Shown here piece by piece: positions 43,501-55,500 of a stretch of 64,000 bases of DNA; position 1 is the stretch's first letter; the number at the start of each line of letters is the position of its first letter. Source of the DNA: Sipunculus nudus (taxonomy: Eukaryota > Annelida > Sipuncula > Golfingiida > Sipunculidae); contig CM049308.1 in NCBI GenBank assembly GCA_026874595.1, positions 18,474,001 through 18,538,000 on the forward strand, read 5' to 3'. Under the pieces are notes generated by a model that ran no database searches, was not told the DNA's origin, and was given only the letters and a program-made list of their open reading frames with translations. Made by a program: the position numbers and the translations under genes.

Positions 43501-46500
43501 CAGCTTTTAAAGACTATCTCTTGACAATTTATTATAATTTTATGATATGTTGTTACAGGTAACATAACATTTTTTTTTCTTTAATTTTCATGATGCCATG
43601 GTATTTTTCTATCCTAAGGTTTTCTGGTCATTCTATGAATGTTGAGACTTTTCTGAAGAAAAACATTTCTGGTTAGAATTATTCTTGAAGATTTATAAGT
43701 GTTCATGTTAAGATTTTGTAGGATGAAACCATCTTGGCAGACCTTAGATTATGACTCGGGTGTTATTTAATATTTCATAATTAAACATTACCTGAAAATG
43801 GTTAATGTTTCATAAATGTTCATTTCAACATACACAAAATATATAGATTTAATATGTAAATTAAAGAGAGTTCAACATGTAATTACTGACAGTGAATATG
43901 ATAGCCTAAAGGAGTGTAAATTCCTTTCTGCTTTAGACATTAATAAAGTACACATCTACCAGTCTATTTGATAAATGCCTCTACGCAGGTGTCCAGGCAC
44001 TTCTGAAGTAGTGAAGCGAGGGGACCAGTAAGGTTGCGGGGTGAGGTAAAACAGGAAAATCAACAGAGGATGGCTGACACGTTTGTTTAGTAGTTGACCT
44101 GCCCCTTTGTTTCATGCTGCGTTATCACTGCCTTTCATATGGCTCAGTGTAGCTTGTATTTTCATACAGAGGTCGCGTCGCTACCCTCCACCCAAACCCA
44201 CTCCCCACGACAACATTTGTCACTTATGTGTGATCTAATTCTAATCATGGTCACCGTAAATCTCACTTTTTACGGCTCCTGACACATTAAACAGAAGCAT
44301 GGTGGACGGTGTGTCTTTAAAACCTGTCGCACCATATCACTGGACCTCTTTCCTGTATGTTTTTGGTATGCGGCAGGCCAGAGGGTTGCGGTTGAAGCCC
44401 CATCATCTGTTATTGATATACTTGCTGTCATAAATTTCAACCTTCGTTTGATGTTAGGTGTTATTTTACAGAAGACCTTTTTGCCCCTGGTGTGGTTTAC
44501 CTGCACTTTGCATGCTAATCATGGAAACAAATTACAACGAACTCATTGTGACCTATAATAGGGACACTTATATTTGTTTAATGTTTACATTTTGTTTCTA
44601 AAGTCACTGTGTGCTTGGAACTATCTCCAGTATCAGATCTTGTTAGAACAATGAAACTGTCATTATCACATCCAGGTTTGGTCTAAACTATGATCTTTAG
44701 GTAATTTTCTGAATTCTGTATTTAGTTTAAAGGTGTTAAATTTAGCCACAAAATTCTGAAGTTATTAAATTGCAGGGCTGCACTGGTCTTTGTACAGATA
44801 TAACGAATCTTGTGACAGGATAGTGCTTAAAAAAACACAGAAGTTTCTTGACAGTTACTAAAAAAAATAATGAATAATATATTAATTGTTACATTCTTTT
44901 CTTCTTCCTCATTCAGTACTCAATTATGGAGAGTAATTTGATTAATCTTTAATGTAAACTTGTTCAGAGAGAAGTTTTGATTTTGACGCATCACCCTGAG
45001 TAACCAGCCCATTACAATGTACAGAAATATGTATACATGTATGTCCTTATTCTTCACTGTACACAACTTTTCACAGAAATCAGTGTCCATTAATTATAAA
45101 AGATTCATTTATATATGATAAGGTGTTAATAAAGAGATTAACATGGATAATAGGGGTCATCTAGCAAAATTATGGGCTGAATAAAAATTAAACAAAAAAA
45201 TTAACCAGATGATTGTTATCGGCAAACAATTACTCCCCCCCCCCCCCCCCCCCCCCCCCACAGCTGAGTGATTTTGGGGGATCAGTTATGGATTGTGACT
45301 TTGGAAATTTGTTCAAGGTCAGAAATAAATATAAGGTGCAAATCTGTCACCTATGATTAAAACTGAGCAGAAATGATTTTGAAAATCAGCCATATTTCAG
45401 ATTTAGCCCCAACACGGCCAAAAGAAAAGAAAAAAAAGAAGAAAAAAAATTGTATTTGATGGTTTTCCACTCTGGTTACCCACAATAATATTCTGACCCA
45501 TATATGAAAATAGAAATAAACTCATCCACCCCTATAAGTCTCTCTTCCTGCAAGAGGGGTTTAATTAAGTTACAAAGACATATCATTATGGATACACAAG
45601 AAGCAAAGTTTAAAGTGTTTCAACTGAAAAAAATATGCAGATATGTGTGATGTAAATCTGTTCTAAAATTCAAAACATTTATAACTTGTTAGGTGACTAC
45701 TAGATTCACCAGCAGTCACAGTTGCTCAGACATGACTAACATGGCAAGTACTAAACATAATGTAGTGTACAAAGAAGAGGTGTAATCTTTAGATCACCAT
45801 AACCTAACTGTAAAAGTGAGTGCATATATCCTTGCCTGATCGGAGGCAAGAATGTACATTTCATGTACGGATCTAATACTTCCTGTCTACGACACACAAT
45901 TTTGGATTGCCAGGAGATGGTATCGTAGGAAACACTTATGTCGGCCATGATTAATTTCCTGTTGGGCTGGGCATTTTATCGACACCTATCAGTATATGAA
46001 TGAAGGCAGGTGCTCGAAGCTCCAAGTGACCGAGTCGTTTACAGGGACAGATGGCTTTGCATCCAGGACTAAACAGAGGCTGGCGATTTAATATTTAGCG
46101 GTAGACATGCTTAGGTTGTACTGTAGACGCTATACTGTTAATCCTGTTGTGATACATGGAATTATAAGATCAATTTTGGTATAACATACAGTATGATAGA
46201 CATTGTATCAAACTCACTGAGTTAAATACCCCTCTTATGTCATAATAAGCCATGGTTACTGCAACATTTGATTAAATCATCACCAAATGGTTTGCTTGTG
46301 TTGAACCATGGGTCTGTTGTCAGTTTTACTGTATTGAATATGCCTTGTCCATTAAAAATAACTGCATTTCTGAAATGTTAAATATTTTTTTAGATGTTAC
46401 ATGTAATACTCAGAAAAAGGTTCACTAGCCATCACTTATCAGTTATTAGTAAAGTACACTAGGCAGTGTTTGTCACTAGTAGTGGTAGGTTCAGTGGATA

Positions 46501-49500
46501 GTACCTGTCAGTGGTAAGTTCACTAGGCTGTGGGCCTGTCAGTAGTAGTCAGTGGTAGGTTCGGTAGGCTAGTAGCCTACTAGACTGTGCCTGTCAGTGG
46601 TAGTCAGTGGTAGGTTCATTGGGCTGTGCTTGTCAGTAGTAGTCAGTGGTAGGTTCATTGGGCTGTGCTTGTCAGTAGTAGCCAGTGGTATGTTCACTAG
46701 ACAGTGTCTGTCAGTGGTAGGTTCACCAGGCTGTGCCTGTCAGTATTAGTTAGTGGTAGGTTCACTAGGCTATGCCTGTCAGTAGTAGTCAGTGGTATGT
46801 TACTAGACAGTGCCTGTCAGTAGTAGGTTCACCAGGCTGTGCCTGTCAGTGGTAGTCAGTGGTAGGTTCACTAGACTATGTCTACTAGGCTGTGCCTGTC
46901 AGTAGTAGTCAGTGGTAGGTTCTCTAGGCTGTGCCTGTCAGTAGTAGTCAGTTGTAGGTTCTCTAGGCTGTGCCTGTCAGTAGTCGTCAGTGGTAGGTTT
47001 TTTAGGCTGTGCCTGTCAGTAGTAGTCAGTGGTAGGTTCTCTAGGCTGTGCCTGTCAGTAGTAGTCAGTGGTAGGTTCATTGGGATGTGCTTGTCAGTAG
47101 TAGTCAGTGGTAGGTTCTCTAGGCTATGCCTGTCAGTAGTAGTCACTGGTAGGTTCTCTAGGCTGTGCCTGTCAGTAGTAGTCAGTGGTAGGTTCTCTGG
47201 GCTGTGCCTGTCAGTAGTAGTCAGTGTTAGGTTCTCTAGGCTGTGCCTGTCAGTAGTAGTCAGTGGTAGGTTCATTGGGCTGTGCTTGTCAGTGGTAGGT
47301 TCTCTAGGCTATGCCTGTCAGTAGTAGTCAGTGGTAGGTTCTCTAGGCTGTGCCTGTCAGTAGTAGTCAGTGGTAGGTTCATTGGGCTGTGCTTGTCAGT
47401 AGTAGTCAGTGGTAGGTTCTCTAGGCTATGCCTGTCAGTAGTAGTCAGTGGTAGGTTCTCTAGGCTGTGCCTGTCAGTAGTAGTCAGTGGTAGGTTTTCT
47501 AGGCTGTGCCTGTCAGTAGTAGTCAGTGGTAGGTTCATTGGGCTGTGCCTGTCAGTAGTAGTCAGTGGTAGGTTCTCTAGGCTGTGCCTGTCAGTAGTAG
47601 TCAGTGGTAGGTTCTCTAGGCTGTGCCTGTCAGTAGTAGTCAGTGGTAGGTTCATTGGGCTGTGCCTGTCAGTAGTAGTCAGTGGTAGGTTCTCTAGGCT
47701 GTGCCTGTCAGTAGTAGTCAGTGGTAGGTTCATTGGGCTGTGCTTGTCAGTAGTAGTCAGTGGTAGGTTCTCTAGGCTATGCCTGTCAGTAGTAGTCAGT
47801 GGTAGGTTCTCTAGGCTGTGCCTGTCAGTAGTAGTCAGTGGTAGGTTCTCTAGGCTGTGCCTGTCAGTAGTAGTCAGTGGTAGGTTCATTGGGCTGTGCC
47901 TGTCAGTAGTAGTCAGTGGTAGGTTCTCTAGGCTGTGCCTGTCAGTAGTAGTCAGTGGTAGGTTCTCTAGGCTGTGCCTGTCAGTAGTAGTCAGTGGTAG
48001 GTTCATTGGGCTGTGCCTGTCAGTAGTAGTCAGTGGTATGTTCTCTAGGCTATGCCTGTCAGTAGTAGTCAGTGGAATGTTACTAGACAGTGCCTGTCAG
48101 TAGTAGGTTCACCAGGCTGTGCCTGTCAGTGGTAGTCAGTGGTAGGTTCACTAGAATATGTCTACTAGGCTTTGCCTGTCAGTAGTAGTCAGTGGTAGGT
48201 TCTCTAGGCTGTGCCTGTCAGTAGTAGTCAGTGGTAGGTTCTCTAGGCTGTGCCTGTCAGTAGTAGTCAGTGGTAGGTTCTCTAGGCTGTGCCTGTCAGT
48301 AGTAGTCAGTGGTAGGTTCATTGGGCTGTGCCTGTCAGTAGTAGTCAGTTGTAGGTTCACCAGGCGGTGCCTCTCAGAAGTGGTCACTGGTAGGTTCACC
48401 AGACTGTGCCCGCCAGTAGTGGTCAGTGGTAGGTTCACTAGGCTGTGCCTGACAGTTATAGTCATAGGTAAGTTCACTAGGCTGTGCCTGTCAGTTGTGG
48501 TCAGTTTATGGCAGTTGTAGGTTCACTAGGATGTGCCTGTCAGTTATAGTTTGTAGTAGGTTCACTAGGATGTGCCTGTCTGTAGTAGTCAGAAATAGGT
48601 TCACTAGGCTGTGCTTGTCAGTAGTAGTGCCTTAAGTTCCTAGGGTTGCCTGCCTGTATAAGTTTTATGGTTATCTTTGAATATTATGAAAAACTGGAAT
48701 GAGTTGAAATTTAAGAATAATTTTTTAATAGTTTGAATTTATAATAAAAAAAATTTGTGTATTATACTTTTGACTTGTAAATGAATAGTTGTGAATGAAT
48801 CTAGTGACAATGGTAATATAATATTTACTGTCCTTGAGCCACCTGTCACGTTAATCCTTAGACACAATAGATCAAGTATTCATTCATGAAGGTCAAATTG
48901 CCCCCACTGAACTGTCCACACCACAGATATGCCATGTACCTCTGTGCTGTTTATTCAGAAGCCTTACTATGGTGATCAAATAATTGCCACCAGCTCTCAA
49001 AGAAGGCTCATAGTTACTCACCCTGTTATATTATATCCATTGTATTCAAATATCCATAATTTTAAATCCAAGTGTATGACTGACACTTGACACTGTCCGC
49101 TCCCATTTTAGGTTGTGCTGACCAAGCAGAATAGCAGTACTGACAGAAATAAACAAGCGACAGCAATCATAGGTTCCCGTTTAGTGGCAGCATGTTTGTG
49201 TTGAAGAACATTCACATTCTAATATAAGTGGCTGTATGTAACATGGGATTGTGAATGGCAAGAAGGTTTGCTTGCTATAGTTTACGCTAAGGACCCTTGT
49301 TCACCCCACCCCCCTGACACTGGGTACACACAGTATTAGAGACACCCGTGGGCTATGGGACATTTACTGCTTGTCCTTGCACACAATGCTGTGTTTGCGA
49401 GCCCAATACTGGAAATATTTACTTTTCAGATAGAGACCCTGCAAAGCACAATATCAGCGTTTTGGCCTGTTATATATCAATAGACAGTTATGTCGCAAGC

Positions 49501-52500
49501 AAGCATGTGGAATTCCTCATTGCTTTGATTGACAGGTCTAATCACTGTCGGAGACATGCATCCCAGCCTTGTATTGCTGTTACAATGGCGCCATCTGGTG
49601 TCAGGTACCAAGAAGTACAAGTAGATTTTTTTTCTACATCCGTGAAATAGATCAATGTTTTTCTATCTCAGATTTGTAAACAGTTGTAGAACCAACATAA
49701 GAACCAACATATGGTCAACATAAGAAATGTTGACACACAGGAAGGTGCTGCTGCTACATCGCTTGATAATGATAATGGTGATGATGGCGATGTTTATGAT
49801 GATCACATTAATAAAAGTAGTCAGGTCTAATATGGTCTTTTATTTCATTTCACATTTTCTTATCTCTGCCCTCTGTTTATATGTGTATATAAGTGTATAT
49901 ATTTGTATGTATATATAATGTTTCTATACATATATATATATATATGCAATGTAAAATGTGTCCATTGCTAAAGAAATACTTACTTGTCATGTGAAGGCAT
50001 TAAATATTAAGACGCTTTCACTTTCAGCTAAATGGAATATATACAAGTGTCAACTCAGATTATATATGGCATGATTCATACATATTCCTTATCATAATTT
50101 ATTTTTTTAATTTTATTTTGACCAATTCAGCAGATGTTTTCTGCCAAAGTACATAGATGTTTTGAAGAAGACTTAAGTTCTCTATACATTAATTTCTTTA
50201 TTTCACTGGTGGTTGATATTTCTCATTGAGCTTGTCTTGTTCTTCCCAGTGTTTACAGATAGTCTATCATGTTAACAGATGGTTTATCATGTTTACAGAT
50301 GGTTTATCAGATGCTCTTTCAGTTTTCTTTTGAAAAATCTAGCAGGAGTCTATTGTGAAACTTCACAGTATCCACAAGCATACTCCCGAGTACTACAAGA
50401 ATACTTGGATGACTAAAGCATGCTCAGAGAGGTCTATACTGGAATGAGTAGCCCCCTTGAATGTCGTATAAACCTGAGAACGACTTCCCCCGCAGCCTCT
50501 ACCCCAGCAGCAGAGTCAAGGGCACTCCTGTTTACCCTGTCGCACACTGACGACTTTAGAGACCACTCACAACTAGTAGACAGGCCATCTGATAGCCCGA
50601 GTGCTTTTTCTGCCGATATACTCTCCCTTGGTGTGAAATGCAATAACTGCTCCACCTGAGCAGTATTAATTGGTTAATCTCTCTCTTTAGGGCTTTCTGA
50701 GGGCTGTTCCAATAAAAAGGTACTTCTCTCTTTGGTCTCCTGAAGAGATGGCGCAGATCGACAAGCGTTTACGGGATCAATGGTGTCAAACCAAAGCGTG
50801 ATTTTTACGGTGGATAAACCCAGGCAGATTAGAGTTGGGTTTCTAACCATCAATATCACCGCTAATTGGTTGACATGATAAGCGCAAAATATTTTGCACA
50901 GAATTGAATCCAAGCCATTACCCTCAATGTAACCATTCGTGTGAATAGGCCAAATGGTAACATTTTATTGGGTAATTTGACACCCTGCAGATTTCTTCCG
51001 CAGCTCATGAAAAAAAGCTTGCGTTGCAGTAAAGCCAAAATGATTGAAGCTCCAATCCATATAACCGCAATACAAACAGCCAAAGGGGCAGTGGCAGTTC
51101 CTGGCAGTTTCTCATAAATGCAGTTTCTTCCAAGTCAGCAATGAGAATTCAAAGACAAATTGATACTATTAACAGATTAGCATGTGGGTTTTTACGGAGT
51201 GGCTACAGACAGTCTGTCTAGTGGTGATTTATCGCAAAATCAGAGTTTGTGATATCAGATTTGGAATCAAGTAAGATCACACACTGGTTCAAACAGTGCT
51301 TTACTGTAGAAATGAAATTTATATCATGTCAGACCTTCTTGCTGTTTAGATCCCCATCTTCTTCTCAGTGTTAAATTTGGTTAAAAAATATGCATTGACA
51401 CAAATCCTGTGTATATCATACACTCATTATATTTTTTTTTACGCAGCAGTAATACAGTGCAGTTGTTCCAGATCTCCTTCGCTTGGGCTGGCACAGTGCC
51501 AAACATTGTAATCAGACCAATGAGAACTTTGTATCGCAATGTGCATCAGACCAATGAGAGCAGGGTGTCATGGGATTGAAACTTTTACAGTAAAAAAATC
51601 CAAGCCTGCTTGGAGTTGGATGCACTATGAGATACCACACTATGATTTGTCTTTTTAAAGTTCTTTGCCCTGTGCCAGCCCTGGTGGTGAAACCTGGAAA
51701 ATCTTGCTATACAAAGCAGCAGTTAAAGCGAAGGAGATGAAGAATGACTACGGTTTATAATCGCTGCATGAGAAGTGTGTGTGTGTCATAAGTCCCTATG
51801 TATACATTTAAATGTTAATTAGCACCCTTCATCATTCTGTAAGATGACTGACCTACAATGCGATGTCATTATGCTCCTTCATATCATGTTGTGAATGACA
51901 TGTTATAGATGGCTGTATGATCTCATCTCATCACCACTATAGTCAATCATTGCTGTTCATCCTATTGGTATCTGCATTTGAATTTACATGAACATTCAAT
52001 CAGTTGAAGATGTTCACACTCTACTTCTGACCTATCTGACACATTTCATTATTAACCATATCACTGTTTTCAAGGTATCACAGAGAATCAACTTGAAACA
52101 ATAAACATGCTATTGCTTCAAACAGGAATACAATCAAGAATTTACACATTTAATTTAAGTCCCTTTTTCAGTATGGTATTTACTTAATATTTATGTTATA
52201 AGAAGGCACTTACTTGTAAATAAGTGAAATTAACCTCTGATATAAAATTTATAACAGCATGAGAAAGAAGCTTGCTTATAATGGGAAGACCAAACATGGC
52301 GAGTTTACAAGCTTTGGAACAGAGTCCTGCCATTTCCTCCAAGATGTTCATCTGCAGCAGAAAATGGTTATCCATGATTTCATTGGCCAAATAACCCGAT
52401 TGCCATGGCAACCTGTAAAAAGTATACTGTGGTTGGCTTTATATTAGCGAGGCTGAAATTTCATTTTCGGGATTGCACCAGAACCTCCAAAATCTAAGTG

Positions 52501-55500
52501 CAGCAGGGTCTTAGTTGACGGGGCATCTTATTCCTGAGGGTTTCATATTTGCGATTATTTCACATTTGCGTATATTGCAATATTAAAACTCTTGTGAATA
52601 AAAAGGCAACTACATTAACTCCTCAGTGGTGGTGTCATTTTTTTATGGATGGAATTATATAAAATCCATGTACAGAAAATTATATAATGTATTATAACAT
52701 CAAATATTTTTAAAGTTAACAGGTTAAAAAGTTGTGTTTATTTTGTTTCAGATTCCTACGGTCAGCAGGGAAGACAGGGGAACCAGGGTTCATACAATCA
52801 AGGCAACAGGTAGGAATCTCATGCGACGTACTATTATATGTATATATTGGGTGACAAAATTGTCTTGAGTCAGTTAGTTAAATATCATAAAACATAATTT
52901 CCATTTTTGCCAAAAAAAAGACAATGAATGACACATGGTATATTACCAAAAACAATTGAAATTCCTCCTCATTTGCTGTTTTTTTTTGCAATTTCAACTG
53001 AAGTACACCTGTTTATTTTGGTGTTCACAAGATTAAAAGGCACAACCTACAGCATCATTAGTGCCCTCTGGTGGTGGCTCCTGTGTATAACTTGAATACA
53101 CAAAACTTTCATAGTTTAAAATAATTCATTAATCTCGCAAAATCTAATATGTCCAAAAATGTGTTTTTGATAAGTAGGTGTAGTCTTTTGGGATTTTATT
53201 ACTGTTACTTTAATGAAATAGTTTATAATAATTTATTCAGTATTTCTACCAATGTAAGAATAAAACAAAGTGAATTCTAAGTTAAAGTAGCAGTAGGTCA
53301 ACCGCTGTCAATATATGAACAAGTTTCCTGCCAACTTTTGTGATATCATGATAAGTCTATTATGTCAAGAACATTGCAGATGTGAAAGATCAGCTTTAAA
53401 CTTTCATTTTAGTCTGTCAGTTAAGTATCTATGTAATTTTCTAAAATCAAATCTCCTATATGAAATTCATAAGAATTATATATAGGTGAAATTTCTTTTT
53501 CTTCAAAATTTATTTATAATCAATTGATATAAAAAGACAAGTGTTTCATGTATATAAATCAATACATTACTTATGGTCACTGGAAATAAAAAAATAATGT
53601 TTCAGAAAAAGTATTTCAGCTTTAAACTGTTTATTGTGGTCATTAACATGTCTAAATGATGCATATAAAAGGGTGTTAATTGAAAAGTTATATTTATATG
53701 ATCTCTGCAAATCAGAACATGTTTAAACATAAATTACTGCACTACAGAAAATACCTTTCCAATGCTAGGTCCATGATGCCTGAATTAGGAGTTCCGTCTC
53801 TAATGTTTTCAAGGCCAGATGTTTGTCAATGGCAAGTTTTGGTACCTCTAAGAAAATATTGTTGTGACTTTTGCAGTATAACATCAAGTGCATGCATGAT
53901 CAAGTACTAACACATTAATCTTGGAGTGAACCACTCATTATTAATATTAAGAGAAAAATGTGGCCATTTCAATTGTCCAAATAATTTGTGTATTTTTTGG
54001 TTACCTTTGTTGTTTTTACTGCAAGTTTGCAATTTTGGTTTTGTATACTTAAGGATTAATTTCAGACATATTTTACAGTTATTTTGACAGGTGTTTTGAA
54101 CTAACTTTTAAAGTCCATTATAAATGAGTTAACAATGCAGTATTTGAAGATACAGAATTTAAGATCCATTTAAATTTTGTTTCTTTTTGACTCAAACTAT
54201 CTCATCAGATAAGATAAGCAGTAATTTGGGATAATTCTCATATAATATTCTTTTTCCTGATATGGTAATTCTCAAATTGAATTCTAAAGAGAAGGTGAGA
54301 AAGGTCAGACTTGATATGTTCAGTTTTTCATACCTTATTAAGAAATTTATTATTTGTTACCATTTGAGCAAGTTAAAACTTAAACAGTGTATTTCAAATA
54401 ACTGTAATACTTCTGAATCAAATGTGAATACAGGTCAGCATTAGTGGATGATGAAAAAAATGTGACAGTAGATGATAAAAATAATATATATATCAAAAGT
54501 TGTATTGTAGATGTCTGAGTAACTATTATAGAAAATAGCTCAGAAAATTTATAAAATACATTAAAATGTTTCAGCAGTTGCTGTAGAAATCAAACTAATA
54601 AGCAGTTGCTAGGTAATTGACTAATTGTTCCGCAAAAAGACAATCATCAGTTACTGTGGAGATGATAAAAGAAGCAGATACTGTAAAGTGGCCACTGGGC
54701 ATTATGTCAGTAATATTAAATTTTGGTTTTAAATTAAAATTTCAGGAACCAAGGTAGTTATGGAGGACAGATGGGGTGGCAGCGCAACCTACAGGGACAA
54801 CAGAGTGCTCACCAACAGAATCAGCAGCGAGGCTACCAACAGGATCGCTATGGAAACAACAGAAGTGACAGAGGTTATGGGTCACAGCAGTCGACCTACG
54901 GAGGTCAGGTAGAGAGTTACTCCACCAGCAGCAGGAGTGGGTCCAGTAACTGGTCAAGGTCAGGGGACCAAGGTTATCAGGTAAGCAGTGAAAATGGGAA
55001 AAAAATTTATAAGATAGGCCAGTGGCTTGCTGGTACTTATTAAGCCTTCTTGATTTCAGACACTTTCTTGTTATACACCGCTATATCTCATCCGCTGTTA
55101 CCGCTCTTTCGTGTAGCAAGTTTCTCAGGGTTTTACCACCAGGGCTGGCACAAGGCCAAGAATTGTAATCAGACCAGTGAGAGCGTTGTATTGCCTTGTG
55201 CATCCAACCAGTTAGAGTGGTTAACGCTGGTTTGAAACTTTGAACTGGTTTCAAACCAGTGACACCATGCAATACCCTGCTCTCATCAGTCCTATTACAA
55301 TTCTTGGCTCTGTGCCAGCTTTGGTGCAGAAACTCAGAAAAACATGCTATACAAAGCAGCGGTTAAAGCAAAGGAGATTGGAACAAACACTGTGTGTGTA
55401 AGGAGCGTAGATTTCAGGTTTAGCATTTAGATAGATAGGAATAATCCTGAAGTCATACCCTATAATAACACATTACATTGAATCTCAGAGGTTCTGTTGA

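Noticed and set aside
47282-48103. 273-codon + strand frame (and 244-codon antisense frame at 47272-48006)
   Set aside because: Entirely the 39-bp satellite; a stop-free unit of length 3n opens both strands. No start context, domain or splice logic.
49348-49650. 100-codon frame as a nested gene
   Set aside because: No recognisable family; overlaps a complex island more readily explained as non-coding regulatory DNA.
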